Assembly (NCBI GenBank): GCA_009841115.1
Contig: VXML01000097.1
Coordinates: 1 to 64,000 of the forward strand
DNA: 64,000 nucleotides
Source of the DNA: Gemmatimonadota bacterium
GTDB taxonomy: Bacteria > Latescibacterota > UBA2968 > UBA8231
Direction: 5' to 3'
Part shown: positions 1-8,735 of the stretch, one piece after another
How the letters are laid out: every line of letters starts with the position of its first letter
How positions within the stretch are numbered: the stretch's first letter is position 1
Program-made: the position numbers and the translations under genes
Notes under the pieces: generated by a model
Told to the model about the DNA's origin: nothing
Seen by the model: the letters and a program-made list of their open reading frames with translations, nothing else
Databases searched by the model: none

Positions 1-115
1 CGGGTGGGGCGGGCGGCTCTATTACACTGGGTCGTTGGGTCTCGGGTGCAAAGGGGTTGCTGCAGGCGCTCAAGGCGAGGAAGCCGCAAAAGCTCAAGAG
101 AGTGAAAAATTTCAC
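1..115 (-). CDS. Lipoprotein, N-terminal part (runs off window)
   Basis: An open frame begins with GTG at 115 and reads 38 codons to the left edge. It encodes MKFFTLLSFCGFLALSAC followed by SNPFAP and a Pro-rich stretch. This is a classic lipoprotein signal: basic n-region, hydrophobic core, lipobox LSAC with Cys18 as the lipidated residue. The start is set by a strong Shine-Dalgarno GGAGG seven bases upstream. It lies about 90 bases downstream of another lipoprotein gene on the same strand, so the two may be co-transcribed. The mature protein is outside the window and its function cannot be told. Confidence 0.75.
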   Translation of the reverse strand, partial: MKFFTLLSFCGFLALSACSNPFAPETQRPSVIEPPAPP

Positions 116-202
116 GATCGTACCTCCAGATCGGGGTCGTGCAATGGATTTATATTAAGATACAAATCAGCGGGGCGATTATCAAAGAAACGCGCCGAGC
201 GT

Positions 203-940
203 TCACTGCGAAAAGAGCGCTCGCAGCTCCCCCAGAGAGAACTTCGCCGAAGCTCGGTCGCGCTGGTCTTGCCAAACCGCGATTGACCACACGGGATTTT
301 CCACCGTAGGCGTCACCAACTCGATTGTCGCAAGGCCCTTGATGCCGATTGTTGCCACAGAGTCGGCCTCGGCCGCGCCAATTATCTCGACGAATTCGGC
401 TTCATAGGGGAAGATGAATATCTCGCGCAGTTCGTCGTCGGACGGGATGCGCTCGTCCAAGGACGATCTGAACCAGCGCGTAAAGTGCGCGCTGAGGATC
501 CGCTCTGACGAGAGAATGATGCGGGAGAAATTGCGCTCTTCAGCCGACCCCCAAAGGGTATCGCGGTCAACAGCGTAAACTTCTGGATATAGCTGCACAT
601 CCTCGGGGTCGGGGATGAAGACAAAGTCCTCGGTAAACTGCTCCATGTACTGTTGAGGGCTGCGGAACTCGGGCTGGGCTTGGAAGATAGAAATGAGATT
701 GGCCAGCACGGCTTCGGGGCGCGTGCGCTCGCGCAGGAAGAGTTGTGGTCCGCTGGGGCAGTCGGGAATCTGGGTCGATAGCGGGGTCTTAGGGTCGGGG
801 CGCTCCTCGACCGCGTCGGCGCAATGGGGAAAGAGCTCGATACTCGTGTCGGGCGCGCAGCGACAATCCACTTGTTCGCTGTCGCCGATAGCGCAGCCAA
901 CCAACAGTGCCGCGAGTAGAAATGTTCGGAGCGAGATCAT
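203..940 (-). CDS. Predicted lipoprotein of unknown function
   Basis: The 245-residue product starts at the ATG at 940, where a short hydrophobic signal (MISLRTFLLAALLVGC) ends in lipobox LVGC. A longer upstream frame exists, but it overlaps the M50 gene and lacks signal features. The mature part is acidic, with a Cys pair (DCRC) just after the lipid site and an alpha+beta look resembling small NTF2-like secreted domains (PQQYMEQFTEDFVFIPDPED); that similarity is only an impression. It follows the site-2 protease gene by eight bases and precedes another lipoprotein, so it probably belongs to an envelope operon. Function unknown. Confidence 0.7.
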   Translation of the reverse strand: MISLRTFLLAALLVGCAIGDSEQVDCRCAPDTSIELFPHCADAVEERPDPKTPLSTQIPDCPSGPQLFLRERTRPEAVLANLISIFQAQPEFRSPQQYMEQFTEDFVFIPDPEDVQLYPEVYAVDRDTLWGSAEERNFSRIILSSERILSAHFTRWFRSSLDERIPSDDELREIFIFPYEAEFVEIIGAAEADSVATIGIKGLATIELVTPTVENPVWSIAVWQDQRDRASAKFSLGELRALFSQ

Positions 941-948
941 GGCACGGT

Positions 949-1929
949 TCAGTAGGTGACAAAAGGCACGGGAGCGAAACAGACGACAAAGACCAGCAGA
1001 CAGAGGTAGCCGACGAAGTACCGGCCGCGGTCCAGCGCGATAAAGGGATCGTAGGGGGCCGGGTGGTCTTTGCCAAAAAGCGCGAGGAAAAACGCCAGCG
1101 CTAGCCACCCTGGCCATCCTTGAGGCCATCCCCACACCAGCGCTAGGACTCCATAAAGCCCCAAGGCCAACAACGCGACGTAGGCCGTGCGGGCGATCTG
1201 CCGGTGCCGGGGGCCAAAGAGCGCGTACGCGATATGGCCGCCATCGAGCTGGCCGATGGGAAAGAGGTTAAAGGCCGTGATAAACAGCCCGACCCAACCG
1301 GCAAAAGCCACCGGGTCTAGGAGGACCATTTGGTCCGGCCCAATGGCGGGCAAGACGAGCGCGGCGATGCCGGAAAAGAGCAAGGGTGCCCCCAATTCGA
1401 TGGGGGCAGCATGAAAGTACTCGGCTGAAACCACGGTCGAGCGCGAAAGCCCAGCGAAGCAGGCTGCTAGGGCGACGACAAAGCCCGCTAAAGGACCAGC
1501 GGCACCAATGTCGAGAAGGGCGCGCTTGTTGGGGATGGGGGAGCGAATTTTGATGACTGCACCCAAGGTGCCGAGGAAAGAAACATAGGGCAGGGGAAGA
1601 AAATAGGGCAACGAGGCCCTGACTCCCCAGCGGCGCGCAGCAAAGTAATGGCCGAATTCGTGGACCGTGAGAATAAAGAGCAGAGTCGCGGCAAAAGGGA
1701 GGCCCTCGACGAGGTGGACCAAGGCTGCGAGGCTGGTCAGCGGATCAACGCCTTGCTGCATGGCACCAGCGGTCGCAGTCGAAGCAATGGTACAGAAAAA
1801 CAGCAGCAGGTGAACCCACAAGCGCGAGGAGTTGGCGTGCTGTACCGGGACCGGAGGAGAGGTCGGAGTTGGCGGAGTTGGTGGGGCTGGCGGCACCACC
1901 GGCGACACTGTTTTGCGCCAGAAATTCAA
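949..1929 (-). CDS. Site-2 protease family (M50) membrane metalloprotease
   Basis: Intramembrane zinc protease of the RseP/SpoIVFB/site-2 class, which cuts membrane-anchored regulators inside the bilayer. The HEXXH motif is HEFGH (about residues 90-94), and the second motif is NLFPIGQLDGGH, supplying the Asp ligand. Several hydrophobic segments surround both. No PDZ domain is seen. I chose the TTG at 1929, whose TTGA overlaps the upstream stop codon; a GTG at 2016 would lengthen the protein by 29 residues inside the neighbouring gene. The N-terminus carries a Pro/Thr-rich cytoplasmic tail (about residues 10-30). The substrate is unknown. Confidence 0.85.
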   Translation of the reverse strand: MNFWRKTVSPVVPPAPPTPPTPTSPPVPVQHANSSRLWVHLLLFFCTIASTATAGAMQQGVDPLTSLAALVHLVEGLPFAATLLFILTVHEFGHYFAARRWGVRASLPYFLPLPYVSFLGTLGAVIKIRSPIPNKRALLDIGAAGPLAGFVVALAACFAGLSRSTVVSAEYFHAAPIELGAPLLFSGIAALVLPAIGPDQMVLLDPVAFAGWVGLFITAFNLFPIGQLDGGHIAYALFGPRHRQIARTAYVALLALGLYGVLALVWGWPQGWPGWLALAFFLALFGKDHPAPYDPFIALDRGRYFVGYLCLLVFVVCFAPVPFVTY

Positions 1930-2783
1930 GGGGTTGCACTTTCCAACTGGAGACTGAGCCAGTGCGCGTCGCCCAAGCCCGAGCCAAAAGGCACATAGGC
2001 GTAGTCGATGACCCACTGCTTGGCCGCGAGACCCACTCCGGCTGAGAGGCTGCGGTTTTCAGTGGTCTGATAGCCGGCGCGCAGGCGTAGGTGCTCGCCG
2101 CCCCGGTACTCGCCGCCCAGATGCAGCGTGAGGTCGTCGCCGCGCACCTTTTGCGCTTCGACGGCTACGAGCAGGTCTGCGCGACCGACGTAAGCAGCAC
2201 CGAAACGAGCTTCTAAAGGCAGGTCCGTCTCCCGTTGATCGAGGCGGTTCATGCGGCCCAAGTTGCGCACCGTAGCCCCCAAGCGCAAGCTGGCTGAAAT
2301 GTCGCGCATCAGCCCGAGGTCGGCAGCTAAGCCGCTGGCGTTTTGGGTGAAAATGGCTTGGTGGATGAATTTTAGCTGCAAGCCGAGGCGCGTCTGTTCC
2401 ATCTGGCGGGCGTAGCTCAGGCCAACCGCTCCCTCGTACACGCCGAAGTGCCCCAGCGGCTCAGCCGAGGGCCCGGTGCGACGCTCTAGGTCGTTGGCCT
2501 GCCACAGTTGAGCGGAAAGCCCCCAAGTGCCGCGGCCGCGGGCTTGCGTCAGGTGCAAGTGGTTTTGGCGGATGTGCTGGATCGAGGCTTGGTGGTTAAA
2601 GGCGACGCTGCGTCCACGCGATTGCCGCGCTGCCGGATTGAGGGCTTGGGCGGCAAACAGGGCAGTCTCCGCGCCAGCCAAGCCCGCAGCGCGGGCCCCG
2701 CCGCCTTGGCGCAGCGCGGGTAGGCCGACGGCAGCGAGGGCCGTGGGCAGCGTTAAAAGCGCAATCAATAAGAGAGCCATCAC
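1926..2783 (-). CDS. PorV/PorQ-type outer-membrane beta-barrel protein
   Basis: A 285-residue protein with a signal peptide (MMALLLIALLTLPTALA) and alternating-strand barrel character, for example SLRLGATVRNLGRMN and HLRLRAGYQTTENRSL. The pattern 'LRLGxxVxNLG' and 'LHLGGEYRG...LRLRAGY' is typical of the PorV/PorQ/UPF0164 family, outer-membrane proteins related to FadL. In Bacteroidetes PorV shuttles type IX cargo, but here only the fold is supported. It lies three bases downstream of a second member of the family and overlaps the M50 gene through TTGA, indicating one operon. Confidence 0.7.
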   Translation of the reverse strand: MMALLLIALLTLPTALAAVGLPALRQGGGARAAGLAGAETALFAAQALNPAARQSRGRSVAFNHQASIQHIRQNHLHLTQARGRGTWGLSAQLWQANDLERRTGPSAEPLGHFGVYEGAVGLSYARQMEQTRLGLQLKFIHQAIFTQNASGLAADLGLMRDISASLRLGATVRNLGRMNRLDQRETDLPLEARFGAAYVGRADLLVAVEAQKVRGDDLTLHLGGEYRGGEHLRLRAGYQTTENRSLSAGVGLAAKQWVIDYAYVPFGSGLGDAHWLSLQLESATP

Positions 2784-2786
2784 TTG

Positions 2787-3701
2787 TCAGAACGCCAGCG
2801 CCAGACCCACGGTTGTGCGGCCCCCAGCGCCGAGGGGATCGAATAAATAAGCGTATTGAAACTGCACGGTTTCGCGCCGCGCCGGGCGCAAGGTCAACCC
2901 CGTCGAGAGTTGGCCACCGTCTTCGGCCCCGAGGCGGTGCAGGCCGCCGCGCACCTCAAGCAACGCACTTAGCTGCCACTCGGCCCCCAGATTGACGCTC
3001 TGTTCCCCGTCGTCGCGCACCTCGGCAGCCAACAACAGGACGTCCAAAAGCCGCTGTGACGCGCCAAAGACGAGGATGCGCGGCAGGGCATTCTCGGTGG
3101 CATTCGACCGCTGATCGGCGTGGCGCACCTTCCAGGCGAGGTTGGTGCTGAGATTGGATATGCCGGCCCCGAGCCAAGTGTGCTCAGCCGCGCGGAACTG
3201 CACCCCCAAGTCGAAGCCGCTGCCGTTGGCCGTGGCCGTGGGAGTTGAGGGAACATCAATGCTCTGTCTGAGGACTTTAACGGCCAAACCAACCGCTAGG
3301 CGAGACCCAAGGGAACGGCCTATGCCAAAGATAAAAGCATTGGCTCGGTCCTCAATCGTCCCAGTGTGCTGGCCGCTAGCGGTGCGGCCCTTGATCCCGC
3401 CGACTGCGGCATGGGACCAAGCAAAGCCAAAGCCCATGTCGCCGCGCACGTTGAGCGCAGCCGCCGCACTGCCTTGCCGCCGCCCCAGCGAGAGCGACTG
3501 AATGGAGGTCTCTAGGGTCTTGCCGCGCAAGCGGGCGAGGCCAGCCGGATTCCAGTAGGGGGACGACGCATCGTCGGCCGCGGCGACAAAGGCTCCCAGC
3601 CCTAGGCCGCGGGCACCCAGCCCTGTTCTGAGAAAGGCGGCGGCAAAGTCGGCCCCGTGCGCGGCGGAGGCCGCGAGCAATAGCGCGAAGAGCGTTTTCA
3701 A
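2787..3701 (-). CDS. PorV/PorQ-type outer-membrane protein
   Basis: A 304-residue protein with signal peptide MKTLFALLLAASAAHGA. The mature start contains LRTGLGARGLGLGAFVAA and then DDASSPYWNPAGLARL, the hallmark 'WNPAGLA' motif of PorV/PorQ/UPF0164 barrels. Later 'LGAGISNLSTNLAW' and 'LRPARRETVQFQYAY' look like barrel strands. The start codon overlaps the stop of the upstream FlgD-domain gene (ATGA), so translation is probably coupled. Two tandem barrels with a secreted FlgD-domain protein suggest an export or surface-display unit; this is inference from gene order. Confidence 0.8.
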   Translation of the reverse strand: MKTLFALLLAASAAHGADFAAAFLRTGLGARGLGLGAFVAAADDASSPYWNPAGLARLRGKTLETSIQSLSLGRRQGSAAAALNVRGDMGFGFAWSHAAVGGIKGRTASGQHTGTIEDRANAFIFGIGRSLGSRLAVGLAVKVLRQSIDVPSTPTATANGSGFDLGVQFRAAEHTWLGAGISNLSTNLAWKVRHADQRSNATENALPRILVFGASQRLLDVLLLAAEVRDDGEQSVNLGAEWQLSALLEVRGGLHRLGAEDGGQLSTGLTLRPARRETVQFQYAYLFDPLGAGGRTTVGLALAF

Positions 3702-5362
3702 TCGAGCACCACCACTCTGCCAAAGGCCTGTTGACCGGTGTTTAGGGCAATGCGATAAAAGTACGTGCCGTTGGCCACTATTTGGCCGTCTTGATCGAGG
3801 CCATCCCAGAGGATGCGGTGATCGACGCCGCCGGTAAAGGACGCGTCCGTTGCAAGGTCGCGGACTAGGCCGCTGGCAAAGTCGTAGATCGCCACGGAGA
3901 CTTCTGCGTCGCGCGACAGACTAAAGACGATGGTCGTGGTTTCGCGCGAGGGGGCGAAAGGATTGGGTGCTGCGTACGCGAGCGCCGTGCTGTCGGGCAC
4001 GCCTCCGGTGCTGACGAAGGTCCTATCGTCGAGCGTGCGCGTGCGAACTAGGTCGCGGATGACGCGCCAAGTGTTCCCTTCGTCTTGGGAGCGCCCGAGG
4101 CCGTGTTCGGCCCCCGCCCAGAGCACATCATCCACCGCTGCAAGCCCGACGAAGGTGCCGGTCAGGGGCTGTCCATCGACGACTTCTATGGCGTCCCAGA
4201 CGCGCTCGGAGTCGGTCGGCAGAGTTGGATCTGGGCTAGCTAGCAGCCCTTGGTCGGTACCAGCCCAGACAAAATTGGGGGTAAAAGCAAAATCCCAAGC
4301 AAACGTCGGCCCGGTGTGGCCCCAGGTCTGACCGAGGTCGCGGCTGACGCTGATGGCTTGGGTTTGGCCGGGCGATGTGGTGGTATTGGTGCCCGCCCAG
4401 ATGGCCGTGGTGCCGTCGGGCAGTACTTGGCGTTCGAGGGCGACGACCCAGTTGCCAGCCGGATGGCTTGGGAGGGGTGTACCCTCTGCGCCGAGGCGCA
4501 CTTTGGCATTTTGCCAATGCTGACCTCCGTCAAAGGTGAAGGCGATTCCGCTGGAAGTGCCAATCCACACCGTATCCTCGTAGGCTATCACCGCAAAAGT
4601 GCGGTGCAGGAAGGCTTGGCTAGCCAAGCTGTCGGCGGCCGCGCGCAACTGGGCGATGTCGTCTGGGGCGGCGTTTGTGCTGGCGAGGCTATCGGCCACC
4701 ATCCGCAAGCTGTCGGCCTCCGTTTCTTCGGCGAAGAAGACGATTTCGTCTGCGCCGCCGGGCAAGAAGGGTTCCCAAGTGCGGCCTTGGTCGAGCGAAC
4801 GCACAGTAGAGCCAGCAAAGAAGGCGGCGTACACGGCTTCCCCGTCGATAGCGATGTCAAAACAAGCATTGAGGATAGTCGTGCCGGGGCTGCGCTCAAA
4901 ACCGGCCTTAGTGGGATCGAAGATGAACTCGTTGGGAATGTGGTGCCAAGAGTCGCCGCCGTCGTGGGAAAAACTCAATCCGGTGCCCGCTTGGTTCACG
5001 CCCTGTCCAGCGATGACCGAATCGACCAAGGTCGCTACCCACACGGTTTCGCCGACCGCGTCGAGGGCGCTGACTGCGCCGCGGCCGAGACCGTTGAGTT
5101 CGGTAAAGGTGACCCAATCCGTGGAGTTGAGACCGCTGCTTTGCGCTGGATTGAGCCGCGCCACCCCATTTTCGGTGCCGACCCATAGATAGCGCCCGCT
5201 CCAGACGACGTCGCCGATTGAAGTGCCGAAAAGCCCGCGGATAGGCTCGGATGCTTGGTGGAAGCGCTGGGGCCGGAGCGCATGGCCGGGAGATAGATGG
5301 GGCGCGAGGACGAGTAGCGAGAAAGAGAAGAGGAGGGTCTGGCGGAAAAAGAAATTGGTCAT
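3698..5362 (-). CDS. Secreted propeller-like protein with FlgD-type C-terminal domain
   Basis: A 554-residue protein. The ATG at 5362 gives a good signal peptide (MTNFFFRQTLLFSFSLLVLA). The body has repeated exo-alpha-sialidase/BNR or two-component-sensor style propeller motifs: WSGRYLWVGTENGVARLN, SFSHDGGDSWHHI, RSLDQGRTWEPF, SVSRDLGQTWGH, GRSQDEGNTWRVI. The last 90 residues are a FlgD_ig-type domain (AYAAPNPFAPSRETT, then LWDGLDQDGQIVANGTYFYR), which in FCB bacteria often marks secreted proteins. Its stop overlaps the next barrel gene. The function is likely extracellular and structural or binding; no catalytic residues are evident. Confidence 0.75.
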   Translation of the reverse strand: MTNFFFRQTLLFSFSLLVLAPHLSPGHALRPQRFHQASEPIRGLFGTSIGDVVWSGRYLWVGTENGVARLNPAQSSGLNSTDWVTFTELNGLGRGAVSALDAVGETVWVATLVDSVIAGQGVNQAGTGLSFSHDGGDSWHHIPNEFIFDPTKAGFERSPGTTILNACFDIAIDGEAVYAAFFAGSTVRSLDQGRTWEPFLPGGADEIVFFAEETEADSLRMVADSLASTNAAPDDIAQLRAAADSLASQAFLHRTFAVIAYEDTVWIGTSSGIAFTFDGGQHWQNAKVRLGAEGTPLPSHPAGNWVVALERQVLPDGTTAIWAGTNTTTSPGQTQAISVSRDLGQTWGHTGPTFAWDFAFTPNFVWAGTDQGLLASPDPTLPTDSERVWDAIEVVDGQPLTGTFVGLAAVDDVLWAGAEHGLGRSQDEGNTWRVIRDLVRTRTLDDRTFVSTGGVPDSTALAYAAPNPFAPSRETTTIVFSLSRDAEVSVAIYDFASGLVRDLATDASFTGGVDHRILWDGLDQDGQIVANGTYFYRIALNTGQQAFGRVVVLD

Positions 5363-5399
5363 CAAGCGAGCATTTTTACTGCGGCCAGTGATGGGCCAC

Positions 5400-6227
5400 T
5401 CAAGCATAGGTAGCGGCCCGCTCGCGCATAGCCTCGATTACTTCGTAGCCGACTCCGTAGTCGCCGATGCGGGTGCCATCGCTGTCGCCGTGGCTATCGG
5501 ACCCTCCCGACTTGATTAGGCCGTAGCGGTCGGCGAGTTGGTCGTAGTATTCCATTTGCGCTGGCTGGTGGGACGGGTGGAAGACCTCAATGCCGTCGAG
5601 TCCGTAGGCGACTAACTGCTCGATAATGGACTCGGGGAGACTGATGCTGGGGTGGGCGAGTACAGCTACGCCGCCCGTGCGATGGATGAGGGAGATGAGG
5701 TCTTGGGCTGCGGAATAGGGCTTAGGCTGAAAGGCCGGCCCGCGATCGCCGATGTAGCGGCTGAAGGCTTCGTCCTTGTCGGCTACTAGGCCGTTTTCCA
5801 CCATGGCCGCGGCGATGTGCGGCCGCCCGAGGGGGCTGCCGTTAGCTTGGGAGAGCACATCGTCGAGGCTGACGGTCAGCCCCATGCTGTTGAGCGCTTT
5901 GACGATCGCGATCCCCCGCTGGTGGCGGGCTTGAAAAGACTTGGCGAGGGTCGTACCGAGTTGATCGTCTTGGTAGTCGATGCAGTAGGCGAGAATGTGT
6001 ACTTCGCGGTCCCGGATGTGGGCGCTCAGTTCGGTGCCGGGCACCACTTCCATGTGCATACGCTCGCCAGCCGCCGTGGCCTCGGGAACGCCTTGGACCG
6101 TATCGTGATCGGTCAAACTCATCGCTTGCAAGCCTGCTTCGCAGGCCTCTTCGACCGCTTCAGTCGGCGTCCGCAACCCGTCGGAACACAGAGAATGGGT
6201 GTGGAGATCGGCTAAATTGTAAGACAT
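5400..6227 (-). CDS. PHP-domain phosphoesterase (YciV/RNase AM-like)
   Basis: A 275-residue PHP protein. The metal-binding motifs are in family order: DLHTHSLCSDG at residues 7-17 (H9, H11), LTDHDT near residue 40, PGTELSA, an HILAY block, RPHIAAAM, VLAHPS, and GGSDSHGD near the C-terminus. The family includes 3',5'-nucleoside bisphosphate phosphatase and the 5'-3' exoribonuclease RNase AM of E. coli, and the length and motif spacing fit. It would act in the cytoplasm with Mn or Zn. It stands between the FlgD-domain gene (37-base gap) and the sigma factor. Exact substrate is inference. Confidence 0.85.
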   Translation of the reverse strand: MSYNLADLHTHSLCSDGLRTPTEAVEEACEAGLQAMSLTDHDTVQGVPEATAAGERMHMEVVPGTELSAHIRDREVHILAYCIDYQDDQLGTTLAKSFQARHQRGIAIVKALNSMGLTVSLDDVLSQANGSPLGRPHIAAAMVENGLVADKDEAFSRYIGDRGPAFQPKPYSAAQDLISLIHRTGGVAVLAHPSISLPESIIEQLVAYGLDGIEVFHPSHQPAQMEYYDQLADRYGLIKSGGSDSHGDSDGTRIGDYGVGYEVIEAMRERAATYA

Positions 6228-6314
6228 AAGGTATTTTTATCCTGTAAGAATCCTATTCAAAAGTATAGATGAAAAGGAAAGCCTTTTGCCGTGCTCAATC
6301 AAGCCCTATGCCTC

Positions 6315-6335
6315 CGCCGCGCACCGCGCGCGGCG
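6315..6335 (-). terminator. GC-rich hairpin just after the sigma-factor stop
   Basis: Two perfect 8-base arms, CGCCGCGC at 6315-6322 and GCGCGGCG at 6328-6335, enclose a 5-base loop. The hairpin starts two bases beyond the sigma-factor stop codon. No U-tract follows on either strand, so it is not a standard intrinsic terminator; it could be an mRNA 3'-end stabiliser or pause site. Confidence 0.35.
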
Positions 6336-6337
6336 CG

Positions 6338-7186
6338 CTACATGGGACTGTTGGAAAGCTCGAGCAGTAGATCGCCAGCGTGGGTTCGCATTTTATCGAG
6401 AGCTTGGTCCCTGAGCTGGCGCACTCGCTCGCGCGTGAGGCCCAATTGTATGCCGATTTGCTCCAGTGTCTGGGGCTTTTGGTCGTCGAGGCCGAAATAG
6501 GCGCGGACGACTAGGCGCTCGCGTCGGTCCAGCAGGTCGAGGCACGCGTGCAATGTATGAGCAAGCGCGGCGCGCTCATAACTATCGGCTGGATCGGGCG
6601 TGCGAGCCGCGAAAGTAGCTATTAGTGGCTCCCTTTCATCGGGGATGGTCGGTGTGTCCATCGAAATATCGGGTTGGGCCATGTAAAGGGCATTATGCGT
6701 TCTCTCCAGCGATAATTCAGCGCTGTTGGCGATTTCCTCGGGAGTGGGGTCGCGACCCAGTTTTTGGGCGAGGATACTCGTCCACCGCTCGACTTTTTGC
6801 AGGTCATTGACCCGGCTCAATGGCGGGCGGGCAATTTTGCCGTGTTCGGCTAGGGCGCGGAGGATGGCTTGGCGAATCCACCATACCGCATAGGTGATGA
6901 ACTTAAAACCGCGCGTCTCGTCGAAGCGCTGGACCGCCTCCAGCAGCCCGAGGTTGCCCTCGGAAATCAGCTCCATAAAGGAAAGCCCGCGCCCGTGGTA
7001 CCCCCGCGCGATGCGGACGACAAAGCGCAAGTTGGCTTCGACCATCTGGTGCATGGCGCGCTCGTCGCCAGCGCGCGCTCTGTGCACCAGTTCGATCTCT
7101 CGTTGGCGGCTCAGCGGCTGAAAGTGCTGAATGTCGCGCCAGTAGGACTCGGCTATACCTAGCGAATCGGGGCTGCTTTTTCTCAT
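6338..7186 (-). CDS. RNA polymerase sigma-70 factor (RpoD/RpoS-like, group 1/2)
   Basis: The 282-residue product directs RNA polymerase to promoters. Region 1.2 is seen as SLGIAESYWRDIQHFQPLS. Region 2 has the strongly conserved NLRFVVRIA, LIxEGNLGLLEAVQRFD and FITYAVWWIRQAI blocks. Region 3 and 4 follow, with LTRERVRQLRDQALDKMR as the helix-turn-helix. The protein is short and lacks region 1.1, like group 2 factors or the compact primary sigma of Bacteroidetes. The ATG at 7186 was chosen; an ATG at 7201 adds five residues and neither has a clear Shine-Dalgarno. The role as housekeeping or alternative factor is not decidable here. Confidence 0.9.
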   Translation of the reverse strand: MRKSSPDSLGIAESYWRDIQHFQPLSRQREIELVHRARAGDERAMHQMVEANLRFVVRIARGYHGRGLSFMELISEGNLGLLEAVQRFDETRGFKFITYAVWWIRQAILRALAEHGKIARPPLSRVNDLQKVERWTSILAQKLGRDPTPEEIANSAELSLERTHNALYMAQPDISMDTPTIPDEREPLIATFAARTPDPADSYERAALAHTLHACLDLLDRRERLVVRAYFGLDDQKPQTLEQIGIQLGLTRERVRQLRDQALDKMRTHAGDLLLELSNSPM

Positions 7187-7265
7187 AAGTAGCCAAAACA
7201 TCGAAAAGAGAAAATACCGGTTCTTAGGTAAGACGACTGAGGAAGAGCGCGGTTCCAGCCCGGGA

Positions 7266-8735
7266 TCAGGCTGGGGAGAGCAGCGGGCGGAAGCGGTCGT
7301 AGGCCGCGTCCCAAGCGGCGGTTTGTTCCGGCTCGTACACAACGGGCGCGAAAGAATGGCGCACGACTTGGCGGATTTCGGCCAGTGAGGACATCTGGCC
7401 TAGGCCCATAAGCTGGAGCATTAAATTGCCGATGGCCGTGGCTTCGAGCGGCCCGGCGACGACCGGGCGACCGGTAGCCGAGGCGGTAAACTGGCAGAGC
7501 AGGTGGTTTTGGATCCCGCCGCCGACGATGTGAATGCATTCGAGGCGGCGGCTGAGAATGGTCTCTAGCGCGTCGAGTACGTAGCGGTACTTAAACGCTA
7601 GGCTTTCGAGGGCCACGCGCGCGACTTGCCCCTCATCGGCGGGAATGGCTTGGCCCGTCTCTTGGCAATAGGCGCGGATTCTGGCGGGCATGTCGCCCGG
7701 CGCGAGAAAGCACTCGGCGTCTGGATCGACGAAAGCGGTAAAGGGTGTAGCGCTTTGGGCCATGGCCGTCAGCTCGTCGTAGGAAAAGGCGCGTCCCTCG
7801 CGCTGCCACGCGCGCCGGCACTCCTGTATCAGCCACAGGCCCATGATGTTTTTGAGGAAGCGGTAGGTCGGCCCAACGCCCCCTTCGTTGGTGAAATTGT
7901 ACTGGAATGCTTGATCGCTTATGAGCGGTTGATCGAGCTCGACGCCCATCAGCGACCAAGTTCCCGAACTGATATAGGCGTAGTCGCGGACTTCGGCGGG
8001 CACTGCGGCCACGGCTGCGCCCGTATCGTGGGTAGCTGGAGCGACGACCGGGACCGAGCCAAGCCCTGTTTCAGCAGCAATAGAGGGCAGGAGTGAGCCT
8101 AGGCGGGTTCCGGGCTGGACGATCTGGGGTAGAAAATGGGTCGGTAGCCCCAATCCTTCTAGGAGCTCGACCGACCAAGTGCCTTGGCGCGGATCGTAGA
8201 ACTGGGTGGTAGTGGCGTTGGAAAATTCGCAGGTCTTGGTGCCGGTAAAATAAAAATTGAAAAGATCGGCCATCATCAGGAAGGTCCGCGCCCATTCCAG
8301 CAAGGGCGAGTCGCGCAGCGAAAGCAGTTGATATAAGGTGTTGAGCTTCAAAAACTGCACGCCGGTGCGCGCAAAAATTTCCTCGCGCGGCACCCGCGCA
8401 AAGGCTTCCTCCAACATGCCGTCGGTGCGTGGGTCGCGGTAGTTGCGCGGATTGTCCAAGAGCACGTCCCTAGGCCCGAGGAGGGCGAAATCGACGCCCC
8501 AGGTATCGACGCCAATGGCATCGAGTTCCTTGCCGTGTGTGCGGGCAAACAGGCCGAGGGCCTGTTTCATTTCGGCGAAGAGGCGCAAAGGGTCCCAGTA
8601 GAGACGGTCGAAAACTTGGACCGGACCGTTTGTAAAGCGGTGCAGCTCTTCTAAGGTTAGATGCTCGCCATCGAAATGCCCGACGATGGCGCGGCCACTC
8701 TCGGCCCCTAGGTCAAAGGCGAGCAGCTTGCTCAT
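7266..8735 (-). CDS. rhaB: Rhamnulokinase
   Basis: FGGY-family sugar kinase that phosphorylates L-rhamnulose to L-rhamnulose 1-phosphate. The ATG at 8735 gives 489 residues, the usual length. The N-terminal phosphate loop is AFDLGAESGRAIVGH, followed by IGVDTWGVDFALLG with the catalytic Asp typical of RhaB. Downstream are 'PATHDTGAAVAAVPA' and 'YISSGTWSLMGVELD', both characteristic of RhaB, and the adenosine-binding GGGIQNHLLCQ. Its start overlaps the stop of a small unknown gene by four bases. No rhaA or rhaD is adjacent, so the pathway genes are scattered or the substrate differs. Confidence 0.9.
   Translation of the reverse strand: MSKLLAFDLGAESGRAIVGHFDGEHLTLEELHRFTNGPVQVFDRLYWDPLRLFAEMKQALGLFARTHGKELDAIGVDTWGVDFALLGPRDVLLDNPRNYRDPRTDGMLEEAFARVPREEIFARTGVQFLKLNTLYQLLSLRDSPLLEWARTFLMMADLFNFYFTGTKTCEFSNATTTQFYDPRQGTWSVELLEGLGLPTHFLPQIVQPGTRLGSLLPSIAAETGLGSVPVVAPATHDTGAAVAAVPAEVRDYAYISSGTWSLMGVELDQPLISDQAFQYNFTNEGGVGPTYRFLKNIMGLWLIQECRRAWQREGRAFSYDELTAMAQSATPFTAFVDPDAECFLAPGDMPARIRAYCQETGQAIPADEGQVARVALESLAFKYRYVLDALETILSRRLECIHIVGGGIQNHLLCQFTASATGRPVVAGPLEATAIGNLMLQLMGLGQMSSLAEIRQVVRHSFAPVVYEPEQTAAWDAAYDRFRPLLSPA

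Noticed and set aside
35..286. Plus-strand ORF of 83 residues
   Set aside because: It overlaps the GTG-initiated lipoprotein gene and the start of the next one in antisense, has no Shine-Dalgarno and an arginine-rich random composition.
4250..5188. Long plus-strand ORF (312 residues) opposite the FlgD-domain gene
   Set aside because: It is an antisense shadow in GC-rich DNA: no domain and no ribosome-binding site, whereas the minus-strand frame has a signal peptide and repeats.
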